From Micrasema longulum (Eukaryota; Arthropoda; Insecta; Trichoptera; Brachycentridae), in the NCBI GenBank assembly GCA_022494885.1, contig JAGVSM010003564.1:1-64000 (forward strand): 64,000 nucleotides of DNA, given 5' to 3'. Of the stretch, positions 22,071-31,674 are shown in pieces. Numbering within the stretch: the stretch's first letter is position 1; every line of letters starts with the position of its first letter. Both the position numbers and the translations under genes were made by a program. The notes beneath the pieces were generated by a model. That model ran no database searches, had not been told where the DNA came from, and saw only the letters and a list, made by a program, of their open reading frames with translations.

Positions 22071-22629
22071 TTATTTTATTTTATTTTATTTTTATTTTAT
22101 TAGGGAAATCAACAGTTCTACATACATATTTTTAGTAAACAAACAGGTATAGTGTATAAACTCAGAACTAATAACAGATTTCCACATAGCATACAAATTT
22201 AGTAAAGAAAATATATTACACATCAAATAAATACATACAATTTATACATATTTATTTGTGTTAATTACTATTAAAATGTAAGAATAATTTACAACAAAAT
22301 TTATTCTTCATGAAATAATATAATATTATTACAGCAAACGAAGAATTTATTTAAAACATTTTAGTATTCTTTTTATACTTTTAGGCATTTTGTCATGGGA
22401 CCATTTTTTAAATGCAATAATTCACTGCCTAAATATATCACAATTATTCCTTACGTTATTAACAAACTTTTTTGATTTGATAAATTGTATCATTATTTTG
22501 TTTTATATATTTTTGGAAATACTTATATACAGACAAACCGCAAATACATATTAATAATAATATAAATTTGGTACCAGTTGCCCATAGTGTTTTATTACAA
22601 ATTAGAGCAAAATAATATAGTTCTTTATT
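22071..22629 (-). mobile_element. Probable retroelement 3' end with AAAAT-repeat tail
   Basis: TATTTTATTTTATTTTATTTTTATTTTATTAGG on + is, on minus, a run of AAAAT units ending an AT-rich segment (ACTGTTGATTTCCCTAATAA). No coding remnant is identified; the rest to 22629 is AT-rich and unassigned. Confidence 0.35.
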
Positions 22630-23289
22630 TATTTATTTATTCACACTCTTTATCAAAATACAATTCCATGTTCACTTTGCCCAGCTAACAAGGGTACATA
22701 CACCGTTCCAAGCTAGGCAATTACATTTTAATATATTATAATATTTAACAAATTAATATAGAGCACAGACAAACAAAATATAAACTTATTCGGATACACA
22801 TTTTGATTCATATACATACAGACATACACATATATATATAAATACACACATATATACACATGTACATACACACACACGTACATACACCCATGCGCATACA
22901 CATATTTACATTCATAAAAACATTTTATTTATGCGAAACTTCATGGTTGTCATCTATAAATATATATTTTTTTAATTATTCCTTATTTTTTATATTTTAT
23001 TTTTGACATCCAGTAAGGTTCTCCAATCCGTGGCATGCATCAACTTTTCTGACTCCCTACGACCAATGTCATGAAAGAGCGAGGTCAACACCTTCCGTAA
23101 CTTGACAACACTCCCGTCTTTCCACGATTCTGGCAAAAGGTTATGGACCTTTTTGCCTACGTAATAGTGTTGTCTCGATGCCAGAACAGTGTTGACCCCT
23201 TCACTTAGTATCAGATCCCTATTAGAGTATCTTGTATTATAGTTGTGGTTGACGCTTGGGTAAATGTCTCTATTTATGTGTGCAACCAC
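22630..23289 (-). pseudogene. LINE C-terminal fragment and 3' UTR (minus strand)
   Basis: A 99-codon minus frame (22990-23289) reads HNYNTRYSNRDLILSEGVNT, ASRQHYYVGKKVHNLLPESW, KLRKVLTSLFHD. This is the 'HxYxTR ... G.K.(Y/W)N.LP....' signature of LINE C-termini. The 3' UTR contains a CA/TA-rich tract (22810-22910) and ends TGAATAAATAAATAAA on minus (22630). The upstream domains are missing. Confidence 0.75.
22810..22910. repeat. ACATAC/ATAC-rich simple repeat
   Basis: Imperfect CATACA, TATATA and CACACA repeats lie inside the 3' UTR of the minus-strand LINE. Confidence 0.6.
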
Positions 23290-24573
23290 AGTTATTTATT
23301 ATTTTATAGTGAATATAGTTATAAAAAACGCAAATATAGTTATTTGACAAGTTTTGACTTTTGACAGTTCCATTTCTGCGTTCCGTTTACAGCTATAAGC
23401 GAGAAATTTAAACTCTTTTCTCCTCACACAAAGTATTTTATCTTACGTTTCTTTCTTTTGTTTTCTTGTTCCATCCGAGCTTCGAACGATGAATTATGAC
23501 AGACGAAAATGAGTCCGATTTACTTTGATAGTAGAGCTCAAATTTCTATCCACTAATTTGGCCATAAATACCTCATGGACTCGCATAGCACGGCACCATA
23601 AAAGAGCACAGAGTGGATTTTAATTCATTATTTTATTTTTCAATCAGCTGGTAAACGCAGAGATAATGTAGAACTAGTTGGTAAACGTACGAACTAGAAC
23701 ACTGAATAGTTCACTCGATTTCTTTTAGCAAAATTTTTACTCGCAGGTAGAAACTAAAGAAATGAAAGAAAAAAATAAAATAATAAATAAGTATCCACAA
23801 ACCCTTATTTTACCGGACCAGAGTATATTAGGGCGATATGTGTGAAAGGAGCCCGTAAACAACGGATACAATTACTCAGTTCTAGAGTAATAAATCAATA
23901 ACATGTTGCTGTTGGTTAACATAATCAATATCATATTTTTAAGAGTTATTTTCCATTGAATTCATTATAAATATTACAAAACATATTTCCACACAGGGTT
24001 ATGCTATGATTTTTTCCAACGTTATATGGCAAAATTCAAACGGCGACATTAATATTTGGAATGTTTTCCTGTTGGAAGCGTTATTGTTATTTTTTAGAGA
24101 CGATGAAACATTCGGGCGCACAGCGACATCGTAAGTGTCACGGACAGATGACAAACTAATCTTACACATGGCAATATTTCCGTACTAAACTGGATCGAGG
24201 GAAACAAATATGGCGGGAGACGGCAACCATCTTATACACAAAGTGACAATCATATATGATTTATTATTTATTTAGCTGACAAGTATTGTTTCATATTAGA
24301 AATAAATACGATTATTCCTAGGTAGTTGTAATTTACAAATAAGTCAAATATATTTTCCCCATACCTAAAAAAAATCTCCACGCTGGATTGATAAAAATTC
24401 GTAAACCTATAAAATCATGTGGGTACTTGAACAGTGATAAAATTATTTTGCTTTAAAAAAAGTGCGTTTGGCTATCATGCAGAGGGTTTCGGGTTTAATT
24501 CTTAACAAAGTTGTAGCAAGATCGACACGTAATAATTATTTTAAAATATGGGTTTTGTCCTCAATATTGTTCC
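23290..24573. other. Unassigned intergenic DNA
   Basis: No gene, tRNA-like box or repeat recognised. A near-duplicate pair, CAGCTGGTAAACGCAGAG and CTAGTTGGTAAACGTACG, lies at about 23645-23690. Confidence 0.4.
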
Positions 24574-24766
24574 TCTCAAACTGTAGTGGATGGCGCTTTC
24601 GCCTACCATGCTTGAGTTCCCGGGTTCGATTCCTGGGAAGGTCGGCATAAAACATTTGTTTTTAAAGGTGGTTTTACACTGAAATATTTCATTGTTCATG
24701 GCCCGGAGCGTAAGATTGATCACCTTACTTACTTGTTTCAGATAATTGATATACACCGCATTTAGT
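24574..24766 (+). mobile_element. SINE A, 5' part, split by a later insertion
   Basis: GGATGGCGCTTTCGCCTACC, B box GGTTCGATTCC, GGCATAAAACATTTG, CACTGAAATATTTCA and GGCCCGGAGCGTAAGATTG are SINE A. It stops at ATACACCGCATTTAGT (24751-24766), the start of a duplicated target. The 3' part is at 26152-26217. Confidence 0.75.
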
Positions 24767-24863
24767 AATTTTGATAAAATAATAAATAAAATAATCAATG
24801 AAACTTCTTGGCTTAGTTTTACTTTTTTATTATTTTGACCAACGAGCGCTTTCACCGAAGTAG

Positions 24864-25626
24864 CAGTGGCGAGCCGTGATTTATTTTATAGGTAATCTAT
24901 TAAAAATGTTCATTCATTTGTACTACATATAAGTACTTACATAACATGTGAGTAATGTAATTAAAAATGACTTTTTTTTGTAATTCTGTGAAAATCAACT
25001 CAAACAACAATTATTATTAACCACGCGATAAACGTAGTTTTATTCCACACTATTTTAATACAATACTTGCACAAAAGTTTACTAACAAATACCACAACAA
25101 TGACATTCCGCAGATATTTCCATTATGATCTGTCATTGACAGTACTGTCAAGACTTGAGCACTGGCCGATTTCTTTTAAAATGAATAATGCCTAAAACGG
25201 CCACTGCGAACGCCACCTGTCCTATGTGATACATAATATGTCAACGGTATCCCATCAAAGAAAAATAGTCCTTCGGAAAAAATGTTCGAAATACTAGTTT
25301 CCAAATAGAGAATCTCCTAAAAATATTTGTAATCTGCAAGTTTGTTTTAGTACTAAAAAAGCCGACTTGGGTTAAAGACGAAAATACAGTGTACTTTTTT
25401 GTATGGAAGAATAAGCTGAGGTAATCGGCTAGTTTCATCGTTCAGTAAGAATAGGCTGGGCGCGCTTCATAGATATTTTTTTTGTAGAAAGATATAAACG
25501 GTGATTTATAATAAATGACAACTTTATTTTTTTGCCCGTAAACATGGTTACTATAATTTATTATTAGTTAAAGTCAAATATAATGGTAAGCTGTGCATAA
25601 TCGCTTACTTTGACGATTCGCCCTTG
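24864..25626 (-). mobile_element. Nonautonomous hAT element, copy 2
   Basis: Ends are CAGTGGCGAGCCGTG and, inverted, CAAGGGCGAATCGTC. The flanking 8-bp words are CGAAGTAG (24856-24863) and CTAAGTAG (25627-25634), a target duplication with one change. The interior is the reverse complement of the element at 33822-34740 without its nested insertion: GGCCACTGCGAACGCCAC, ACTAGTTTCCAAATAGAGA, GGTAAGCTGTGCATAATCGC. No transposase is encoded; mobilisation would need an autonomous hAT elsewhere. Confidence 0.88.
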
Positions 25627-25995
25627 CTAAGTAGGCATGTATTACTTCATTCCATAAACAAAAACAAATTATCTAGGTATATATCTTGAAATATTTCGTC
25701 TTTCATCTATAGGTATGTTAACTTCCCTGTCACAAAATCAAAGTATTGTGCTACTGTTAAAATGTGGATTTTCCACCCTGTTGTATTTCGCCATGTGCTC
25801 TTTTTCCACCTTTTAAATAATAAATGCTTAATCCCAATTTCGATCCAAAAACTCCCAAAAATGAACTGTTTGGCAAACTAGTTGTAATTATTTATGTTTT
25901 CTGTCCTCTGTTAAAATACTTATTTGATCTTCTTATCTCCAAAATATGTTAAGAATAGTATAAAAGCTGTAAACGTTGTAAACAATTCACCAGTC

Positions 25996-26032
25996 TTGAA
26001 GATGCCTACTTCGGTGAAAGCGCTCGTGGGTC
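25996..26032 (+). ncRNA. Hammerhead-like motif (degenerate), PLE arm
   Basis: Core TTGAAGA (25996-26002; consensus CUGANGA, one change), one extra T, stem II GCC/GGT around TACTTC, then GAAA (26016-26019), stem III palindrome AGCGCT and cleavage-position C (26025). Stem I is not convincingly paired, so cleavage is unlikely. Confidence 0.5.
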
Positions 26033-26151
26033 AAAACAATGAAAAAATAAAACTAAACCAAGATGTGTTATTGATAATGTTATTTATAATTTTATCTAAA
26101 TCTTTAACTATGGAGTTTTATCAAGAAATATCAACAAAAAACATCAATACT

Positions 26152-26217
26152 ATACACTACATTTAGTTTAACAATACAGTGCCCTGAGCACCAACAGGTG
26201 TGGATAAGGGTTTGATC
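26152..26217 (+). mobile_element. SINE A, 3' part
   Basis: ACAATACAGTGCCCTGAGCACCAACAGG continues the SINE interrupted at 24766, matching CCAATGCAGTGCCCTATGCACCATTTGG in the full copy at 10041. Confidence 0.7.
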
Positions 26218-26809
26218 ATAATAAAACTTGAAAAAAGTATTTTTTAATAGAAGGCCAGAGTTTTTTGGTTTTTTGTTAACTAATGTAATAAGGATATTAG
26301 TTTAACGTTGATGATTTGATTATTAGTCGCTGAGGAAATTCAATTCACCACTTTTTGCTATAAGGCGTATTTTACTTTCCACAATACCGGCATTGTAGAG
26401 GCGGACAACTGATTTTAATTTGTTTCTAAAATATTGTATCGGTGAAGGGTGAAGCCAAAAGCTCTGATCTTCGGTTATTTAATATTTCTTAGAATACTTC
26501 TAAAACTTTCTTCCAGTTTCAAGTTGGCTGATTGGCTGTCAAAAATATAATTACTTACTCCCTGAGATTGACGTGATTTGAGGAGTAGAGTTTAACTATT
26601 ATTTTTGTTTATTACGTAAGTAAGGGAGACTGATGAGGGTTGTAACAGAGGAGAGATGTAACAATGGCAATTTCGAGAAATCAATGATCGATATAGAACT
26701 GGCAACATCGCACATTCATTGTTTTTTTTAACGCGACACTTGATGCAGTCGGCAACAGCAGTCTAAAGGGACTGGTTGAGTTATACGACATCTGGATAGA
26801 AAAAAATAG
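26218..26809. other. Unassigned AT-rich DNA
   Basis: No recognisable gene or repeat. Confidence 0.4.
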
Positions 26810-27260
26810 CAAAAGTAAGTTTTCGGGGTTTGAATCGTCAGTAGGGTCGCAGTGAGTCACATCTTGCTAGAGGACGTTATTCTATTGAATGCTGCGAATG
26901 CCCAGTTGCATTCCACCGGCAGCACTACTGACTAGTCCAACTCGTTAGCGTCCACATCGCGAACCCTGTGCAACCGGATCACACCCATTACGCTGTGATC
27001 ACAGCAGATACCGAGAGGATGGGAAGCATGTTTCTGGCGCCTCCAAACCAGAACAGAAGAGGGTAACCTCGACAGAAAAATCCACCAGAGAAGGCAACGG
27101 GAAACTACTTTGGCCATCTTTTCCCAGGGATCACTATGGCGAGTACATCCAACAAGCGGTTATCCTCGGAATGGCGCAGGACCGAGATGCTTTCGCTGTA
27201 GTGATCGCCAACGTCGGCATCGGGGGACCTGATAAGACACCGCAAGTAGAAGTTTTTGGA
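26810..27260. other. GC-rich segment, possible LINE 3' region
   Basis: Clearly GC-richer than its surroundings. A + frame from about 27000 reads KLLWPSFPRDHYGEYIQQAV, then ILGMAQDRDAFAVVIANVGI, and stops at TAA (27262); a minus frame is also open. I recognise no domain. The abrupt composition change suggests an inserted element. Confidence 0.35.
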
Positions 27261-27402
27261 TAATACTTTGATGTATTGATTGATTTGGTGTTTATTTTGT
27301 AGAACTCCATATTTAAACTTATAATTAGAAATCAAACACTGATTTGAGTCTACTGAACACTTTATTTTATTTTTACAAATATAAACATATGAAAATAAAA
27401 AC

Positions 27403-27445
27403 TTCGTGACAATTGTTTCGCCTTATTAGGGCATTTTCAAACGAA
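27403..27445 (-). ncRNA. Hammerhead-like motif of the PLE 3' end
   Basis: Read on minus: stem I TTCGT (27445-27441) pairs with ACGAA (27407-27403). The core is TTGAAAA (27440-27434; two changes from CUGANGA), then one T. Stem II is GCC/GGC with loop CTAATAA, GAAA is at 27419-27416, stem III lies in ACAATTGT, and the cleavage-position C is 27408. All stems form, but the core is mutated, so it is probably inactive. Confidence 0.65.
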
Positions 27446-27957
27446 TGTGAAGATTATTTGGATTGAATGTCCTTATATAGTTATATAATTCAAGGTACTT
27501 AAGTAGAAAATAAAAATAATCTTATGAACTATAGCATGTACATTAATCATAATTGAGAGAAAAACCGATGGTTAAGGGTGAGGCTAAGTGTTTAAAAGGT
27601 AATGGGGAATTTAGGTATTTGTATTTGAATTTCGGGGAAAATATAACAAAGTAAACCTTTATTGACATACAAGTATGTATTGTGAGATAATTAATGAAGC
27701 CTCATAGTTTTGTAAATTTAGATAATTGTTGTCGAAAAAATATCAATAGTATTATAACAGGTTGCTGTTCATTTTAATTTTAAAACATGATTGAAATATT
27801 ATGAGGAAATTTATATAAACATAAATGTATTGTTATATAATATTTTTATTTTTAAAAATTTCTTTTCAAATATATCAATGCGATTGTAACATGATTCATC
27901 TATTAATTACGCGTCATATAAGCGTATACAAAAAGGAACAAAGTGAAGAATAACAGT

Positions 27958-28175
27958 CTATTTAAATATGTTTAATAGTGGTGAAGATATTAGGTTGGTT
28001 TGTTCATTTATTATTTTAAAATTAGGATTATTTAGATATTTATTAATTTCTAATTGTTCGAGTATATTAAGTTTACGCCCTTTGCTTTCAACGTGTAATG
28101 GGATTGGTTTATTTGACATATGAATTTTATGATTAAGTGATTGGCAAATTGAGAATCTTGTTTTGATGGCCTGTT
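27958..28175 (-). pseudogene. PLE protein C-terminus (after GIY-YIG domain)
   Basis: The minus frame from 28122 reads HMSNKPIPLH, ESKGRKLNILEQLEINKYL, then NPNFKIINEQTNLISSPLLN, and ends at TAG (27960-27958). The pattern xxExKGRKLNxLEQLEIxK, then LNEQ..L..SPLL, is characteristic of the C-terminal tail of arthropod Penelope-like proteins. Upstream, in another frame, RPSKQDSQFANHLI resembles the preceding SxFAxHL motif, so there is a frameshift near 28125. About 70 codons remain of a protein normally several hundred residues long. Confidence 0.72.
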
Positions 28176-28413
28176 ATTCGATACGTATTACGTTAACGCG
28201 ATATTATTTCCAATATGCAATTTGTAATTTATAGATTTATGCAAAATCTTTGGTTCGAAGGTGAAAAGATGTCTTGTGTCTATAAAACGTTCCGCTATTG
28301 AAGATTTTTTAGGGTTCCCGGCACACTACAAAAATGACACGGAATGTTCCTACTCCCAACTGCGACACGATACAAATTACTAGTACATACTCACATATTT
28401 TTTCTAAAAACAC

Positions 28414-28462
28414 ACAGGTTACCCTGAAGATGACTGCTGCAATGGTAACCAAAACGTTGAAA
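28414..28462 (+). ncRNA. Hammerhead-like motif (degenerate)
   Basis: Core CTGAAGA (28424-28430) fits CUGANGA exactly and is followed by T. The 3' part reads CCAAAACGTTG, where GAAAC would be expected. GGTTACC (28417-28423) pairs with GGTAACC (28444-28450), giving a 7-bp stem in an unusual register. Probably a decayed member of the PLE motif family. Confidence 0.5.
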
Positions 28463-28514
28463 TAAATCCAACTTACACGGGATCACACAAAAAACATATT
28501 TATTGATAACATAA

Positions 28515-28937
28515 TTTAGACATTTTTAACTGCACATTGCATTCATACAGAAAATTTCTTCACGGATTGATCATTTGGGATAGTTGCTGCACGTACATTT
28601 TAAGTGGTTAATAATATGTTTATGTATCGTATGTAATGTTTGTGTTTGTGTATTTTTTATATAAGCATGTAGATGTGCTTATACATATACATGTATGTAT
28701 GTGTATATGTATGCGTTCATATATGTTCACATTCGGTATATTTATTTATTATCAATAATAACCTCCATAGAAAACGCAAATGTTAACGATTTTCTCACTT
28801 ATGTTTTATTTTTTCACACTTTTAATGTTTACATCTTTTACTTAATTTATGAAAACTTAATTTGTCTTTTATGTTAGAAAATGTTTGTTTTCAATACTTT
28901 TTATGTATGTCTGTATGTTTTGGGAATAAAATAAAAT
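28515..28937 (+). mobile_element. Retroelement family E, copy 2
   Basis: Matches 55462-55880: GACATTTTTAACTGCAC, TTTGGGATAGTTGCTG, a TG/TATG-rich centre, CCTCCATAGAAAACGCAAATG, and a tail of AATAAAATAAAATAAG. It starts at the same 5' position as the 55.5-kb copy, which suggests that this is the true 5' end rather than random truncation. Confidence 0.75.
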
Positions 28938-28976
28938 AAGCTACGTAACGAGTATGGCGAAATTGATATAATTTGT

Positions 28977-29400
28977 TTGTCTTTATATAATTATCGTTTA
29001 AATATTCTAAAGACCATTTATTTATTATACATTAATTGTAAATTAATCTGTTGTAAATTTCTTAATATTATTCTTAATTTACTAAATTTTCCTTCATATT
29101 TTATAGGTATCTCTATAATCATTTATATATTTATGTGTGAGTATACGTTGTATATATGTGTGCGTGTGTATGCATAAGCGTGTATGTATGTGTGCATATT
29201 TATATATGTAAAGATGTGGGTACATTTCCTTAATTTATCTTTTAATTGCTTCTTTTAGTCTTTCATATGTTATTCTAAGTTTTAACTTCATTTGTCCACT
29301 TATGTTACACTGCTGCACTTGAATGTATTGCTTACAAATGTAAAAGCTCACAGGGCGTGAAAATATATAAATATTTTTTTTTAAAAAGAAAGCAGTGACC
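28977..29400 (+). repeat. TG/TATG-rich tract, possible LINE 3' UTR
   Basis: GTGTATATGTGTGCG-type repeats (29130-29215), then CTCACAGGGCGTGAAAATATATAAATA (29347-29373), which resembles the ends of family K. No coding remnant. Confidence 0.35.
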
Positions 29401-29819
29401 GGGAAAATCTACGCACGTACTGAATATTGTTGGTAGATAATTGAATTTTGAACATTTGGATCCAGAGCCAACGGTTCTATCCGCAAAACCACTGCTCGTT
29501 TTCGGGCATTATTTTAAAATATAAACTACGAGATGTGAACCAAAAATTTACCCTGATTTAACAACGCAGCACGTTGCGTAAAATTAAGGTTATGACGTGT
29601 GTCACATTTCAACGTTGTCAGATTGCTTTGTTTTAAAAATGGAATACAATATGTTTTTTTGACAGATGAATCTTCCATCTGTATTTGATTAAACTAACGT
29701 TTAGCGTCTGATATTATTTAATATATTTGTCATGTCACAATACTAAGGAAATTCAATTTCCGAATAAAGCTAATATCTTGCTGAATCCTAGTTTGAATTT
29801 CACAGTTGTTGTCATTTTC
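29401..29819. other. Unassigned AT-rich DNA
   Basis: No gene or repeat recognised. Confidence 0.4.
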
Positions 29820-29916
29820 TTTTGCATTATGCTACAATAAATAGGAATAATTATAATAATAAAATTACTTTATAGTTTTATTCCACTTTTATTTATAATT
29901 ATTTTATAAATTTTTT

Positions 29917-29959
29917 ACCAGTGACCGGGTTTCGTCGTGACCGACATCGTCAGACTGGT
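29917..29959 (-). ncRNA. Hammerhead ribozyme with intact consensus core
   Basis: Read on minus from 29959: stem I ACCAGT (29959-29954), core CTGACGA (29953-29947, an exact fit to CUGANGA), one T (29946), stem II GTCG (29945-29942) with loop GTCA and CGAC (29937-29934), GAAA (29933-29930), a short stem III (AC/GT, loop CCG, 29930-29924), cleavage-position C (29923), and stem I' ACTGGT (29922-29917), pairing all six bases. A very short stem III is typical of Penelope-like element hammerheads. The extra T before stem II is shared by most other copies here except 48222-48263 (C) and 34026-34065 (A). Activity is untested. An AT-rich PLE-like 3' tail (29916-29820) follows on minus. Confidence 0.78.
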
Positions 29960-30029
29960 GGTGTCACCAGACTGGTGATCGGTGCCAGGTGACGGTAACA
30001 ATAAAATATAGCATTGGAGACCTTTATCT

Positions 30030-30585
30030 CACCTGAAATATGTCAATCGAAGCTAAACTGGCAGTGCACAACGGAGTTTTAGTCCCAACACTTATATATG
30101 GAAGTGAAACATGGAACTGGCAGAATAAGGATGAAAGACGAGTGAACGAGGTCGAAATGCGATCTCTTACACGAATGTGTGGGAAATCAACGTATGACAG
30201 AGTTACGAATGATGAAATCAGGCGAGAGTGTAAATTTGAGTCAGGTATAATTGATAAGATTAAAAAAGGATCTCTGAGATGGTTTGGTCATGTAGAACGA
30301 ATGGATGACAAAAGAATGGTTAAGCAAATAAATATGGCGAAAATGAACGGTAACGTGAGACGAGTACGGCCAAGATAGACGTGGCATGATCGGATAAACC
30401 AAAATCTTAAGTCTGGTCATGTCAAAAGCAGGCAGAACTGAAGGGCATGCATGACAAGATGTATGAATGTGGAAGAAACTAGAAATGTATGCCAGAATAC
30501 ACGTGTTTGGCGGTCCATTCTCTCTGCCTACTCCTACGGGGAAATTGCGTGATGGTGGTAGAAGTAGTAGTGGTAGAAGACCTTT
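30030..30585 (+). pseudogene. LINE-A copy 2: C-terminal coding remnant and 3' end
   Basis: A 112-codon frame (30040-30378) reads EAKLAVHNGVLVPTLIYGSE, VNEVEMRSLTRMCGKSTYDR, KGSLRWFGHVERMDDKRMV. This is the LINE region after the RT domain (LLPTLxYGSETW ... RxxxLRWFGHVxRM ... GRPRxTW). A stop (TAG, 30376) replaces the expected Lys of RPRKTW. The coding sense continues (WHDRINQNL) and the 3' end TCTCTGCCTACTCCTACGGGG matches 44980-45003. Same family as 43852-45035 and 52311-52600. Confidence 0.88.
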
Positions 30586-31261
30586 AAAAACAAAATTTCA
30601 AGTCAACCCTGCTAGGAATCAAATACTCAGGTGGGGAAGGTGGACTTATCTCAAGTCGATTTCATTTTTTCACACACAGAACTGTATTGTGTATTCACCC
30701 AATAACAATTTCAAATAACAATTTCACTTTATTGAAATATTTGATGCGAGTATATGCCAGTCATAACAAATTTGTTAAATTAATAAAATGGTTATTAACT
30801 TCGCCATAAAAGGTCAAACACGTGATGTGGTTCCGATTGGTTACATTAAAACCTTTGATATTTTACGCTATTTGACGTGTAACGTGTTATTAATACTCCG
30901 TTTCTATCTAAAATTTATCATTTTCGAAAAACAATTCAAAGCGACGAAGGGCATCGACTCAGTAAAAACTTATATTTGTTATGAACGAGATAAAAATGTG
31001 TGCTTAAAACTGTATTTTTTAAATGAAAAAGGCTTTTGAAAAACATTGAATCATTTAAAACACACTCCGGCCTTATTTTTTAAAACATATTTTAGTGTAG
31101 GAACCTATCTTTTTTACACATTTTATTGTTCTTATTTTTTTATGTGTTTTAGTTTTCTTATATTTTCATAGCGGAATATGATATAATATAATAATAATTT
31201 TATAAACAATCTACCAAACTTCTGTACGTAAGTGCAACGAACCGTTAACCTTTGAAATCCT
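30586..31261. other. Unassigned AT-rich DNA
   Basis: No recognisable gene. An 83-codon frame (30788-31039) shows no domain. Confidence 0.4.
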
Positions 31262-31438
31262 TCCATTTTTTAAAATAAAAGATCTGCTAAGCGTTAATTT
31301 TAGCGACTTGTCAGCAGGAGGGAAGCAGAGGATCGGTAGGAAGTTATAAAAATAAACCACATCACCCAGACCAATTGAGAAAAAAACCTTTCTTGGATTT
31401 TCTTCTAGCAAATGGAGGGGATCGAACGCGCGACGCCA
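31262..31438 (-). mobile_element. SINE D copy 1
   Basis: On minus: AAACTGGCGTCGCGCGTTCG (B-box region), TAGAAGAAAATCCAAGAAAGG, and a tail TGCTGACAAGTCGCTAAAATTAACGC. It is related to 39190-39362. The A-box half is missing. Confidence 0.65.
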
Positions 31439-31674
31439 GTTTCCATAATTTCTTTAAATTCAATTATTTTATTTCACAATCTACATCACTCTTCCTTCTT
31501 CTCAAAATTAATTCAAACATCTGAATCCATTTCCAACAATTTCAATTTCACCTTCTATTAATAAATCTTGAACGTTTTAAATACTCAATCGTCAAAACCG
31601 TCACCTCTGATCGATTTCGCAAGTTCTTAAATGCCAACAATTTCATTTTCTGATGATGTACTAGTACATACATA

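Larger units (their letters stand above)
24767..26151. mobile_element. Penelope-like insertion with inverted pseudo-LTR arms
   Basis: Inserted in SINE A, with ATACACCGCATTTAGT (24751-24766) repeated as ATACACTACATTTAGT (26152-26167), 14 of 16 identical. The left arm (24767-24863, minus) and right arm (about 26005-26115, plus) are inverted copies sharing CTACTTCGGTGAAAGCGCTC and TAAAACTAA(G/A)CCAAGA. The right arm carries a hammerhead-like motif. A hAT element (24864-25626) lies inside the left arm. PLEs are known for inverted or tandem pseudo-LTRs and variable-length target duplications. No RT or GIY-YIG frame is left in the middle. Confidence 0.6.
27360..28175 (-). mobile_element. Penelope-like element 3' end (ORF tail, 3' UTR, hammerhead motif)
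   Basis: The minus strand carries, in order: a PLE C-terminal coding remnant (28175-27958), about 510 bases of non-coding sequence, a hammerhead-like fold (27445-27403), and an A-rich segment to about 27360. This order matches known PLEs, which end in a GIY-YIG endonuclease followed by a pseudo-LTR with a hammerhead ribozyme. The RT domain is not recognisable, so the element is 5'-truncated. Confidence 0.75.

Noticed and set aside
22658..22690. TTCACTTTGCCCAGCT shared with 43558 as a possible regulatory element
   Set aside because: A single short shared word in opposite orientation relative to the neighbouring LINEs; not enough to call.
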